Positions 20,556 to 32,464 of a stretch of 64,000 bases of DNA are shown piece by piece. Below the pieces are notes generated by a model, which was not told the DNA's origin, did not search any database, and worked only from the letters and a program-made list of their open reading frames with translations. The stretch covers positions 124,001 through 188,000 of the forward strand of contig JBBHKE010002523.1 of NCBI GenBank assembly GCA_037447655.1, read 5' to 3'. The DNA comes from Zygnema cylindricum. Its lineage: Eukaryota; Streptophyta; Zygnematophyceae; Zygnematales; Zygnemataceae. The position numbers and the translations under genes were made by a program. Each line of letters starts with the position of its first letter. The stretch's first letter is position 1.

Positions 20556-20570
20556 TGGTGCCTGTTGAAA

Positions 20571-21035
20571 CTAAGGAAACACCCCACCGACACAAGCATG
20601 TGCATCTACAAGAATACGAAATTTGTTAGATTTTTCAGCCATTGTACCGCCAGTGTACTTATAGTCCCAAATTTTTCCAGCCAATAGAAGCTCTTCCTGA
20701 ACATTAGCCTTTTCATAATCACTTTTAATGGATTTCCAGATATCAATTGCCTTTTTCATTTTTATTCGAGACATAGCCAAGTCCTCAAATATACAAAATT
20801 TCAAAATAGAACGAGCCTGTGTATTTTTCTTAGACCATGACAAATCAGATTCATCCAGCGAACCATCCAATATATCCAAAAGATTAACATTCTCAAAATG
20901 TGTCTCCACTATATCTGCCCAGTAAACATACTTATCCCCGGAAAAGATAGGAATTCTTGATAACACGCCCATAACCTGTTGTTCTACAACCATTGGTGCA
21001 GGTGGAGGAGCAGCAATAGTAGTAGAAGTAGACAT
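20571..21035 (-). pseudogene. gag: S unit 2 Gag N-terminal part
   Basis: This opens MSTSTTIAAPPPAPMVVEQQ with the ATG at 21035, inside the LTR (20977-21708), then VMG from the primer-site codons, then SRIPIFSGDKYVYWADIVE and MKKAIDIWKSIKSDYEKA, ending at a stop at 20571 near the GGVFP motif. The first 19 codons are LTR-encoded. It shows the LTR-start architecture most clearly for this family. Confidence 0.85.
20966..20976 (-). other. S unit 2 primer-binding site
   Basis: The minus strand reads GGTTATGGGCG immediately after the LTR end (AGAACAACA). GGTTATGGGC complements the initiator tRNA-Met anticodon loop and stem. It is read as codons Val-Met-Gly within gag. Confidence 0.6.
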
Positions 21036-21708
21036 GATACACTCTCATAAGCTATCAAGAATCCTTTCAAACAGCTGTTCTCAAGTGCTCACCAATTCTT
21101 ATACAAGCATCCAAACGTCACAAAACTCTAAGAGAATATAGAGTAGCATAAACACTGACAACTCCAAAAGTTTCAGCACAATTGACCAAACAAAAATCAA
21201 GATATAATACTCAAAAGTTTCCAAAAAACTGTCTGCAGTTTTACTACTTGGAAGTCTGGATACATAATATGTTCTGAGTCCTAAGTCTTATACTCGTGTT
21301 GAACTGGTAATGCTTGTGTACTTGGGAGGTACGTCAAACTACCAAGCTACCACTAATCTGTCAAGCTACCACTAAGCTATCACTAAGCTACCACTGAGCT
21401 ATCAGTAAGCTACCACTGAGTTACCCACTAAGTTACCACTGAGTTACCCACTAAGTTTACTAGAATCGTATCTATTGCAGTTGCTCTATCTGTACAGAAT
21501 CACATTAAGAATATCAGACGCTGCATTGACCGTACGGACCATATCAAATATAATCGTGGTTGCGTTGTTCTGTCTGTGTTGCAGCTTCGCTGCTGCGTTG
21601 CTCTGCTGCTGCGCTGCTCTGCTATATAGCAGCTGCTCTGCTGTATAGCAGCTGTATAGTTGCTGCACTGTTGCGCTGCTCTGAGACTGAAAGCTTTCCA
21701 AAAGACAA
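20977..21708 (-). repeat. S LTR, right copy of dimer (5' LTR of unit 2)
   Basis: 732 bp, starting on the minus strand at 21708 (TTGTCTTTTGGAAAGC) and ending AGAACAACA at 20977. Its first base or two are lost at the fusion with plus-strand pol sequence beginning at 21709. Confidence 0.85.
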
Positions 21709-24700
21709 GAATGTGTCCTTACTAGTTGATGTAGAAGGAAAAACAATTGAAAGGACTCTTCAAAGTGTCTTATTTGTGGCTGACTTTAAGAAAAATATGT
21801 TTTCTACGTCGTTGGTAGAGAGGAAAGGCTTTGAGGTTAATTTGAAAATTGGTCGGCTGGTTGTTATTAAAAATGGCAAGATTGCGGTTAAAGGTACTAG
21901 AGATAGTAGGAAGATGACAGTGTATGGATATGGCTAATACCCAGGAGAATGATGTTCTGTACTCTGATGTTTTGCACTCAGATGAATTGTGGCATAAAAA
22001 ATTAGGCCATGTAAACTGTGATAGTTTGAGGAAAATGGTCCTTGCACGAAAAATAGAGGGTGTATCTATCACTGATGGGCCGGTCAAAACTTGTGATAGT
22101 TGTGCTTCAGGCAAAATCCACAGATTGCCATTTCCTAAAGAGTTTGAGCATCTGTCAACGATACTGTTGCAACAAATTCATTCACATCTATTTGGTCTTG
22201 CGAAGGTTCCATCTGCCAGGGGATGAAATATATGGATGAAATATATGGTCACCTTCACAGATGATTTCTCTATGTTTACAAAAGTTTACTTCATGAAGGA
22301 AAAGAGTGAAGTGTTTGGTCACTTCAAACAGTATAAAGCATGGGTGGAAAAACTTCATATTTTACCTTTTTTGCAGCTCAGATCGGACAATGGTGGTGAA
22401 TATACATCGAAAGAATTTGAAACCTTTTTACTTGAGGAAGGTATCTGTCATCTATTGACTGTTCCATATTCACCAAAACAAAATGGGGTGTCGGAGATAC
22501 TAAATAGAACTCTCACGGGGAGCTCTAGGTCGATGCTTGCAGATAAAAATGTGGATCCGAAATTTTGGGCCGAGGCTCTAAATTGTGCATTTTATATTAA
22601 GAATAGGATAGGATCTAGATCGGTAGACACTACTCCTTGCGAGATCTAGACAAGTAAGAACCAGATGTTAGCCATTTCAAAGTCTTTGGTAGTCAATGCT
22701 TTATATTGGATACATCAACAGATAGATGGAAAATGGAACTGAAGGGACTACCGGGTATTTTGTTAGGATATGACGATCACTCAAAAGATTATAGAGTCTT
22801 TATTTTTAAGAGGCAGAAAATAGTTGTAGCAAGGAATATTAATGTAAAGGATGAGCTTGACTCCATATATTTATTTACAATGACAGAGCAGCAAAAGCTA
22901 CAAGAATATGTCATTTTAGATTGCATGCAAGAAATTGTCCCACAGATGCAACATTCACCGGTAGTGACTCCGCAGTCCGTCTCTCTCCAAGTTCGTCAAC
23001 AAGTTCAGTTCCAACCGGACCAACAGCGGTCAATCCACACAGATCGCAACCAGCGCAATCAGCACAATGCGCTGCAAAAGACGATCTCAACCTCAAAATT
23101 CCCGGGGGGAAGAAGATCTTGCAACCGCCTACAAGGAGGTTCTCACTTTGCCTACTCGGCAGCCTCAGGGAGCCTTTGACCATTCAGGAGGCCTTCTCAT
23201 CACCAAAACGGAATCACTAGATCGAGGCAGCAAACGACGAAATGAAGTCCATCATAGAGGCTCAAACATGGGAGCTTGTGAACCTTCCTCCGGACCGAAA
23301 AGCGATCAGCAGCAAATGGGTATTCAAGGTGAAGTTAAATCCCAACAATACCATTGAACGTTATAAGGCCAGACTTGTGGCAAAGGGGTATAATCAAAAG
23401 AAGAAATCGATTTTCAAGAAACATTTTAAACAGTTAGGATTTTGCTCTCCCTAGCTGTTATAGAAGATATGGAAATACTTCAGATGGATGTAAAGACGAC
23501 CTTTTTGCATGGACAACTAGAAGAGACCATTTACATGCAGCAGCTTGAAAAGTATGTGGAACCTGGAAAAGAGCATTTAGTATGCAAGTTGCTAAAATCT
23601 CTGTACGGCCTAAAACAGGCCCCAGATAGTAGAATCTGAAGTTTGATGATTTCCTAACTAGCTTAGGATTTCAAAGGATAAGTTCTGATCACTCTGTCTA
23701 CGTTCTAAAGGGTGAAAATGGGATAGTGTATATGGCGGTGTTTCAAGATGATTTACTATTAATTAGCAAATCAATGGCTGAAATTAACAAAATCAAAACT
23801 GCTCTAAACTCACGGTTCGAGATGAAAGACCTCGGTGAGGCGAAATATATTTTGGGTATCCAAGTAGAGAGGGACAGAAATAAGAAAGTAATAAAATTGA
23901 CTCAAAAAGAGGCTATTGGAAACATGTTAGATGAGTATAGAATGCGAGGGGCAAAAGGATGTCTTACTCCAATGGAGGTTCGATAGAAGTTAGAGGGAGA
24001 AGAGACAGAACCAGGTGTCATTGTTAGCGAGTATTTAGAATCAGAAGAGAATGATTCTATGACACAAATACCTTACAAACAGATAGTCGGAAGCTTAATA
24101 TATTTCATGAATTGTACCCGTCCTAACATTGCTGCAGCAATCGGGGTACTGAGCAGGAGTCTACAGAATCCGAGAAAATCTGACTTTGATACATCAAGGA
24201 GAGTCTTAAGATATTTGGTTGGAACCAAAGACCTCAAACTCACACTAGGCGAAGGAGAAGTAACACTGCAAACGTGGAGTGATGCAAGCTATGGCGACAT
24301 GCCAAGCCGGAAATCCACCACGGGATTCGTTCTACAAGTTGGGAACGGCACTTGCTGCTGGAGCAGCAAACTTCAAAAGGTGACAGCACAGTCGACAATG
24401 GATTCAAAATATATGGCTGCAATCTCGGCCCTCAAAGAACTCTTATGGGTAAAATCCATGTTACAAGAACTAGGATACATGCAAATTCGTCCACAGGTGA
24501 TCTTGTGTGATAACCAAACTGCCATTGCCATTGTTTCTAACCCGAGTCATCACTTCAAAAGCAAGCACATGGATGTACAAACACTTTGTAAGAGAAAAAG
24601 TGTTCTCTAGAGTGATTAAATTATGTTATTTGCCAGATGCAAAAATGATTGATGATATGCTCACTGAAGCTCTTCCTGCACCTAAGCTGGAGTATTATAG

Positions 24701-24725
24701 AGACGCAGTGAGATTTAGTGAATAG
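21709..24725 (+). pseudogene. pol: 5'-truncated S element, Pol from protease to RNase H
   Basis: Coding similarity starts abruptly at NVSLLVDVEGKTIERTL, just after the protease active site, so Gag and the catalytic Asp are absent. Then follow GAG-pre-integrase (ELWHKKLGHVNCDSL; CDSCASGKIHRLPFP, 21924-22226), integrase (MKYMVTFTDDFSMF; LRSDNGGEYTSKEF, 22236-22649; YDDHSKDYRVF, 22706 on), RT pieces (MKSIIEAQTWELVNLPPDR; QMDVKTTFLHGQLEET; SLYGLKQAP; FQDDLLLIS where YVDD is expected, 23726 on) and RNase H (TWSDASYGDMPSRKST, 24059-24610; terminal VRFSE). A 14-bp local duplication (ATGAAATATATGG) at 22224-22250 and many frameshifts and stops mark it as dead. Confidence 0.85.
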
Positions 24726-24885
24726 TTGAATTGCTGCAATGCTACACTGCCACTCTGCGATAAGTCCACCATAGAGATATAGTACGTCTGGGTGACTTGT
24801 TAACTGCTATATTGTTATGCTGCTATGTTGTGCTAGTTTATCATCGCAGCTGCGCTGGTATACTGAGTCTAAAGCTTTAGGGGAT

Positions 24886-25624
24886 TGTTGTCTTTTGGAA
24901 ATCTTTCAGTCTCAGAGCAGTGTAGCAGCGCAACAACGCAGTTGCTATATAGACAGAGCAGCGCAGCTGCTATACAGACAAAGCAGCGCAGCAGCAGAGC
25001 AGCGCAGCAGCGAAGCTGCAACACAGACAAGACAACGCAACCACGATTATATTTGATATGGTCCATACGGACAACGCAACGTCTGATATTCTAAATATGA
25101 TTCTGTACAAAATAGAGCAACTGCGATAGATACGATTCTAGTCAACTTAGTGGGTAACTCAATGGTAACTTAGTGGGTAAACTCAGTTTGTAGCTTAGTT
25201 ATAGCTCAATGGTAGCTTAGTGATTGCTTAGTGGTAGCTCAGAGTAGTGGCAGCTTGGTGGTTTGACGTACCACTCAAGTACACTGGTATTGTCAATTCA
25301 ACACAAGTATAAGACTTAGGACTCAGAAACATATTATGTATCTAGACTTCGAAGTAGTAAAACTGTAGACAATTTTTGGGAAACTTTTGAGTATTATATC
25401 TTGAGTGTTGTCCGGTCAATTATGCTGAAACTTTGGGAGTTGTCATTGTTTATGCTACTCTATATTGTGATAGAGTTTTGTGAGGTTTGGATGCTTGTAT
25501 AAGAATTGATGAGCACTTAAGAACAACTGTTTGGTAGGATTCTTGATAGCTTCTAAGAGTGTATCATGTCTACTTGTACTACTACTGCTGCTCCTCCACC
25601 TGCACCGGTGGTCGTAGAACAAAA
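24886..25624 (+). repeat. S 3' LTR of the truncated element
   Basis: 739 bp, TGTTGTCTTTTGGAAATC to GGTCGTAGAACAAAA. A GCAGC-rich block lies at 24905-25050 and an 11-bp array at 25145-25260; the Gag ATG (25567) opens MSTCTTTAAPPPAPVVVE. Sequence after 25624 is unrelated. Confidence 0.85.
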
Positions 25625-25704
25625 ATTACCAACGCCACGGCACTTGTTCCTAAACCGCCGTTGACGGGGTTGACATATATGTATTTTTTTTTTTGATCTA
25701 ATGT

Positions 25705-25893
25705 GCTAGACTCCTGCTCAGTACCCCGACTCCTGCAACAATGTCAGGACGGGTACAATTCATGAAATATATTAAGCTTCCCACTATCTGTCTGTAAGGT
25801 ATTTGTGTCATATAATCATTCTCCCCTGATTCTAAACACTCGCTAACAATGACACCTGGTTCTGTCTCTTCTCCCTCTAACTTTTGCCGAAAC
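25705..25893 (-). pseudogene. S RNase H linker fragment
   Basis: On the minus strand this matches the segment between RT and RNase H (RQIVGSLIYFMNCTRPDIV and the SESGEND region). It ends sharply at the first unit of the CT-rich satellite. Confidence 0.75.
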
Positions 25894-27345
25894 GCTCATA
25901 CTTTCCTCCCTCTCCCCCTCCCTATCCCTCTCCCTCTCCCTCTCACGCTCTTACTTTCCTCCCTCTCACTTTCCTCCCTCTCACTCTCCCTCTCCCTCTT
26001 TTTCTCCTTTCACCTCTTCCTCTCACGCTCTTACTTTCCTCCCTCTCCCTCTCTGTCTCCCTCTCCATCTCCCTCTCACGCTCTTACTTTCCTTTGTCTC
26101 CATCTCCTTCTCTATCTCCCTCTCCATCTGCCTCTCCTGCTCTTACTTTCCTTTGTCTCCCTCTCCCTCTCCCTCTCCCTCTCACGCTCTTATTTTCCTC
26201 TCTCTCCCCCTCCCTCTCCTTCTCCTTTCACCTCTCCCTCTCACACGCTTACTTTCCTCCCTCTCCCTTTTTGTCTCTCTCCCTCTCCCTCTCATGCACT
26301 TATTTTCATCCCCCTCCCTTTACCTCTCCCTCTCAAACTCTTACCCTCCTCTCTCTCCCTCTCCCACGCACCCTCTTTCTTCCCTCTCCCTCTCCTTTTT
26401 CCTTTCCCTCTCCCTCTCCCTCTCCTTCTCCCTTTCCCTCTCCCTCTCACTCTCCCTCTCCTTCTCCTTCCACCTCTCTTTCTTACACGCTTACTTTCCT
26501 CTCTCTCCCTCTCCCTCTCCTTCTCCGTACACCTCTCCCTCTCACGCTCGTACTTTCCTCCCTCTCCCTCAACCTCGCCCTCTCCCTCTCACGATCTTTC
26601 TTTCCTCCCACTCCCTCTTTGTCTCCTTCTCCCTCTCCCTCTCCTCTCCCTCTCACGCTCTTACTTTCATCCCTCTCCCTCTCCGTCTTCCTCTCACTCT
26701 ATATCTCCATCTCCCACTCCCTCTCACGCTCTTACTTTCCTCCCTCTCCCTCTCCCTCTCTCTCTCCCTCTCCCTCTCTTTCTCCTTCCACCTCTCCCTC
26801 TCACGCTCGTACTTTCTTTCCTCTCTCTCAACCTCTTGCTCTCCTTTCACGCTTTTACTCTCCTCCATCTCCGTCTTTGTCTCCCTCTCTCACCCTTGCA
26901 CGCTCTTACTTTCCTCCCCCTCCCTCTACCTCTCCCTCTCCCTGTCATTCTCTTACTTTCCTCCCTCTCCCACTCCCTCTCCCTTTTACGCTCTTTCCTC
27001 CCTTTCCTCTCCCTCTCCGTGTCCCTATCCCTCTCATTCTCCCTCTTCTTTTTCCTCTCCCTCTCCCTCTCCCTCTCCCTCTCTCTCTCTTTCTTCTTTC
27101 ACATCTTCCTCTCACACGCTTATTTTCCTCCCTCTCCCTCTCCCTCTCCCACTCCCTCTCCCTCTCCCTCTCCCTCTCCCTCTCCCTCTTCTTCTCTTTT
27201 CACCTCTCCCTCTCACCCTCGTACTTTCCTCCCTCTCTTTCAACTTCTCCCTCTCCCTCTCCCTCTTACGCTCTTACTCTCTTTCCCCTCCGTCTCCTTT
27301 TCCTCTCCCTCTCCCTCTCACGCTCTTACTTTCCTCCCTCTCCTT
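25894..27345 (+). repeat. Polypyrimidine satellite (CTCTCC-rich, about 1.45 kb)
   Basis: The plus strand is almost entirely C and T. Runs of CTCTCC are punctuated by a recurring island of the type CACGCTCTTACTTTCCTCCC, giving a higher-order unit of very variable length (roughly 40-110 bp). Stop codons are nearly impossible in such sequence, so all three forward frames stay open for 400-530 codons; these are not genes. The strand asymmetry suits triplex (H-DNA) formation, which is inference. Confidence 0.9.
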
Positions 27346-28269
27346 ATATGCTTTACACTTGTGAGGTGTCGACAAATCACTACGTGTCAAAATAACCAAC
27401 GTACTACAAGTCAACTAAACAAAAGTGTACAGTTGTAAGTCAACCAACCGTAAGCGTACACTTATCTATAAGTAACTACAAGTACGACACTAAACACACA
27501 CAAATTAACCTGTCAAAACCCTAAATGACCACATAAATAGAAATTCACATAATCATCACTTATTTAGTAAAACGCACAAGATAAAACATTGTTGTTCCAA
27601 ATCTTTAAAAGGACTTAAAATCATATGCTGAGTCATGACGAGTAAGTTAAGAGGACTCCTCGAATTTCGTCAAAGCATTCGAGACGTCCAAAGATATACA
27701 TTGTGTGATTGACACAGTTTCCCGTCCCAATTGGTTGAAAAATAACGGCGGCCTTTGTCCGCCGTACGTAGCTCTTATCCAGCTTCTTTGATGTCGTGCA
27801 GCATGGTCCCAATGTGCACTTGACGAAATGACGTCAAACCATCCAAATCATTTCATACCTCAACCACGTACTTTGCCATAAATGTCGCTTGTTAAATCTA
27901 AAGTACACTTATCAAATAAAATGTTACGTATGGGTGACGTCTTTTTTAATAAATGCGCTAGTCACATTACGTTTCGCACAGGCAGCGTACCATTTCAATA
28001 TCTTCGAATATTTTACCTTGGATCCCTTCACGATCCACCGTCTATTTCTCTAACACATTGCGTAATTTCAGTAAATTGGTTCGCTTCTCTCAATTTTCCA
28101 TTCCTACGTTTCAAAAGCAATTCATATAATTACTCCCCCTATCCGCAAATCCCTACAAACCTCCATTCATACCACCACACTAATTTCAGTAATTATATAC
28201 GCACGTGAACACGCAATCGCGCAAACCATAATGTATGCATGAAACGTCGCCTTCGCATGAAACTAACTT
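27346..28269 (+). other. AT-rich stretch with no recognised feature
   Basis: I find no transposon motif, no convincing ORF and no strong repeat here. It starts with CAAC/GTAC-rich sequence next to the satellite and ends at the 101-bp tandem array. Confidence 0.5.
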
Positions 28270-28770
28270 TTCAAAAAAAAATAAAGTTTTGTTACAAACA
28301 TGGTTCGGAATATATTTTACCTCTTTTTGTAAGCGCGAAAAATAAACGTTGTTTGCTAAAACTATCTTTGTTAAGGAAAACACAAATTTGTACTTGAAAC
28401 ATGGTTTAAGGTTTTACTTAACTCTCTTTGTGAGCGTTAACAATAAAATTTGTTTGGTAATATTTTGGTTGTTAACGCAAACAAAAATTTGTATTGCAAA
28501 AATAGTTAAGGGGTTGTTTTACTGTTTTTGTGAGCGTAATAGTTAACGTTGTTCGTTACAAAAAGTTGTTGTTAACTCAAACACAAATTTGAGTTATAAA
28601 CATGATTGAGAGTTTAATTTAGCTATTTTTGTGAGCGTTAACAATATAAAGTGTTTGTTACCACTATTGTTATTACCGCAAACACAAAGTTGTGTTACAA
28701 ATATAGTTAGAAGTTTATTTTACCTCTTTTTGTGAAAGTGAATAATAAACGTTGTTTGTTCAATTAGCAC
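28270..28770 (+). repeat. Tandem repeat, 101-bp unit, five copies
   Basis: The landmark TTTTTGTGAGCG (variants TGTAAGCG, TGTGAAAG) recurs at 28330, 28431, 28531, 28632 and 28733, a period of 100-101 bp. Each unit also carries ACAAATTTG and AACGTTGTTTGTTA-like blocks. Copies differ clearly, so the array is not recent. Confidence 0.85.
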
Positions 28771-28796
28771 ATAATCTTATTTTAAAGGAATAGTCT

Positions 28797-31700
28797 AAAA
28801 CTGAACTCCTTGAAGGAGAAGGAAAAGTTGAAGCCTTTGCCATAGATTTTGACTGAAAAAATTTGTTTAATCAGAATAGGAATCTGTTAAATCAGAATCA
28901 TAATAAATTTAAACTGTTTAATCAGTGGCCAAATAGACAATCATCTACTGCTTTTTTTTAATATTTCTTAGAAGGGTCATGGTTAGAGGTACTGTCCTAA
29001 GCTGAAAAATGCTAATGAGACAGATTTATACAGGCCGGGTTGGCAGCAAAGCCAATATCACAAAGGTTTTTCTAGAAATCCTACCCGTGGCAATGCTTTT
29101 TTTTCAGCTTTTGTAACTGCAACTGATACAGATGAGTCTTTGAGCTTCAATAATCAAAAGGAGGCGGAGTTATTTGCTATGGCGGTAGCCATAGAGGGTC
29201 TGAAGGATGCACGATGGATCATGGACACGGGAGCATCGGCCCACATGTGTTGGATAAAGGCAACTTTTACAAATTTGCAACAAACACCTCCAAAGAGTAT
29301 GAACTAGGCTTGTGACATGAGTGTTCAAACCTCAGCTCAGGGTGATGTATCTTTAATGGTAGATGTGGGGGGAAAGTTGGTAAAAAGAACTCTTCACAAT
29401 GTTTTGTATGTTTCAGACTTTAAAAAAAAAAAAATCTCTACATCTTTAGTGGAGATTAAAGGCTTTGAAGTCATTCTCAAAAGAGGTAGATAGGTTGTTA
29501 GCAAGAAAGGAAAAGTAGCAGTTAGAAGTACTAAAAATGCTAGCAAAATGTATCGGATAGACATGGCTAAATATAAAAAAAGTGATGTTCTCTACTCCAA
29601 CGTCCAGTCTGATAATGAGTTGTGGCATAAGAGATTAGGACATATGAATAATGATAGTCTAAAAAAAATGGTGAATTCGGGAAAAGTTGACGGAGTTTCT
29701 CTCACTTCTCATCGTATAAAATCGTGTGATGGTTTTTCACTTGGCAAGATCCAGAGATTGCCATTTCCACAGGACACATACCACAGATCGGAAATAATTA
29801 TGGAGCTAATACATTATGATGTTCTCGATCTTTCACAAGTGCCTTCGACTAGAGGGGTCCACTATATGGTTTCATTCACAGATGACTACTCAAGGTACAC
29901 CAAACTTTAGATCATGCAACATAAAAGTGAAGTGTTTTATCACTTCAAACACTACAAAGCGTGGGCGGAAAAGCTTCATGGAGTTTCAATCTTGCCGCGG
30001 AGATCTGACAATGGGGGAGAATACACATCAAAGGAATTCGAAGTACTTCTCCTTGAGGAAAGTGTGAGTAACAATCTTACAACTGTATATACACCAGAAC
30101 AAAATGGTGTTTCTGAAAGATTAAATATGACAGTGATACACAGTGCTCGGTCTATGCTTGGAGATAAAGGGCTAGATTTGAAATTTTGGGCTGAAGCACT
30201 TAACCGTGTTGTTTATATTAAGAACATAATTGTTTCTAGATCTTTGAGCACTACACCTTATGAGCTTTGGACAGGAGAAAAACTTGATGTTAGCCACTTT
30301 AAGATCTTTGGTAGCAAGTGTTTTATTTTAGATACTTCACAGGATAGATGGAAAATGGTGGCCAAGTGCTTACTCGCGATTTTCATGGGGTATGATGATA
30401 ATGCAAAAGGGTATAAAATCTTTGTATTTGAGAAACAAAAAGTGATTATCTTTAGGAATATTCAGATTAAAGATAAAGAGAATTCGGTTGACTTATTTAA
30501 AATGCCAGATAACCCGGAAAAAGAAAAATAAGAATATGTTATTTTTCACCATACATAACGAGTTTATTTTCCACCAACAAGTGGGAAATCTCTTCCTTCG
30601 GTTCTAATGGAACCTTCACAAGATGCTTCACCACAAGTTTACACTCAGACGGAAGGAATTGTTACACATTCATTACCAGCTCAAGTTATGGTTCAAACAA
30701 GGCACAAAAATCAAAGGTTGCCGACGATTTCACCCTCAGAATTTCCGGGGGGAAGGAGATCTAGCAGCCGTCTACAAGCAAGCTTTCACTTTGCTTTGTT
30801 TCCAGCCACATCTCACTTTGTTTTTATTTTATCCACAGAGGAGCCTCTTACAATTCAGGAGGCCTTTTCATCACCTGAGAGAAATCACGGGATCGAGGCG
30901 GCAAACGAATGAAATGAAGTCTATAATCGAGGCATAGACATGGGAGCTGGTGGATCTTCCTCCGAGCAGAAAAGCCATCGGCAGCAGATGGGTATTAAAG
31001 GTGAAGTTAAACCTAGACAACACCATTGAAAGGTATACGGCCATACTAGTGGCCAAAGTGTACAATCAAAAAGAAGGTATTGACTTTGAAGACACCTTCT
31101 CTCCAATAGTTAGATTTCCCACTGTCAAAATTCTGCTAAATCTAGCGGCTATAGAGAATCTGGAAATACATCAAATGGATATTAAAACAACTTTCTTGCA
31201 TGGAGAATTAGAAGAAACCATTTACATGAAGCAACCGAAAATGTATGTAGAAAAGGGAAAGGAATACTTAGTGTGTAAGTTGATGAAATCTTTGTATGGG
31301 CTAAAACAAGCCCCGCAACAATAGAATTTGAAGCTAGATGAGTTTTTCACTGGGCTAGGTTTTAAGTAAAATATGTTTAGATCATTCAGTATAATTTTTA
31401 CAAGGGGAGGATGGGATACTATACATTCCTGTATATGTGGATGACTTATTATTATAAGTAAGTCAATGGATGAAACAAACCGCATTAAAACGGCTTTAAG
31501 TTATGGGTTTGAGATGAATGAGCTCGGTGAGGCCCAGTATATCTTAGATATACAGGTAGAAAGAGACAGAAACAAAAGGTTGTTTATGTTGACTCCGAAA
31601 GAATCAATAGCTAACATGCTAGAAAAATTTGAAATGAAAGATGTAAAGGGATCTGTAACTCCGATAGAATTCAGATAGAAATTGGAAGAAAGTGATCAGA

Positions 31701-32441
31701 TTCAGGCATTATGGTGTGTGAGAGTCTAGATACAAGGGAGGAAGATTTTATGGCTTCAAATCCATGTGCACAGATAGTTGGAAGTCTTATATGTTTTATG
31801 AACTGTACGAGACCCGATGTTGCAGCAGCAGTAGGAGTCTTGAGAAAAAGTCTGCAGAATTCTAAAAAAACACATTGGGAAACAACAAAAACGAAGACTG
31901 GGAAGAAGCAAAAATGGTATTGAGATATCTTGCACTTACTTAAAATCTTAAGCTTGTGCTTAGAGGAGGCGAAGTGAAAATACAGACGTCGAGTGACGCT
32001 AGCTATGAGGACATGCCAAGCCGCAAATCTACAACCGGTTTTGTTCTTAAAATTGGAGATGGAACTTGCTGTTCGAGGAGCAAATTACAAAAGGTTACAG
32101 CTCAATCCACAATAGAGTTAGAATACATGGCAGATGCTTTGGCCATCAAGGAGTTCTTATGGGTTAAGTCAATTTTACAAGAACTTGGGTATATGCAAAC
32201 AGGTCCTCAGTCTATCACGTGTGACAACCAGGGAGCCATTCCCATTGCCTTTAACCCCAGCCATCATTTTAAAAGCAAACACATGTTTGCTAGACTTCAC
32301 TTTGTCAAAGAAAAAATGCTTCCAAGAGTCATTAAATTGTGTTATTTACCGGATGAGAAGATGGTGGCTGACATGTTAACTAAAGCTCTTCTTGCTCTTA
32401 AATTGCAGTTTTGCACAGAGGCTATTGGACTACGTGATTAA
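28797..32441 (+). pseudogene. pol: S2 copia element, Gag C-terminus to RNase H, 5'-truncated
   Basis: A diverged S relative. It starts in the Gag C-terminal region, passes a decayed zinc-knuckle stretch near 28980 and reaches the protease motif MDTGASAHMCW at 29221. GAG-pre-integrase (LWHKRLGHMNNDSLKKMV; CDGFSLGKIQRLPFP, one Cys replaced by Phe) is at 29548-29910; integrase (RSDNGGEYTSKEFE; YTPEQNGVSERLNMT) at 29914-30531. RT fragments run from 30950 (LPPSRKAIGSRWVLKVKL; QMDIKTTFLHGELEETIYM; SLYGLKQAPQQ), with the YVDD region broken by a frameshift near 31440. RNase H (SSDASYEDMPSRKSTTGF; CDNQGAIPIAFNPSHHFKS) is at 31956-32441. Many stops make it inactive. A polypurine tract and LTR follow at 32449-32465. 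Confidence 0.85.
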
Positions 32442-32464
32442 CTAAGTATAAAGATTTAAGGGAG

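Larger units (their letters stand above)
11676..21708 (-). mobile_element. S-family tandem dimer: LTR, internal 1, shared LTR, internal 2, LTR
   Basis: Three same-orientation LTRs (11676-12293, 16545-17298, 20977-21708) alternate with two internal regions, each with its own polypurine tract and primer site. The middle LTR is the 5' LTR of unit 1 and the 3' LTR of unit 2. Unequal recombination between LTRs gives such a product; an origin as a concatemer is an alternative. The left LTR lacks about 130 bp of its 3' end and the right LTR abuts unrelated pol sequence, so the outer target duplications are lost. Both units are inactive. Confidence 0.85.

Noticed and set aside
21560-21937. ORF beginning in the S LTR CTG-rich block and running into protease sequence
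   Set aside because: Its first part is antisense LTR microsatellite read as Ala/Leu/Cys repeats; the join at 21709 is a rearrangement, not a gene fusion with selection evident.
25849-27438. Three overlapping long forward ORFs (529, 503 and 403 codons), Ser/Leu/Pro-rich
   Set aside because: They arise because C/T-only sequence cannot form stop codons; all three frames are open at once and the products are low-complexity translations of the satellite.
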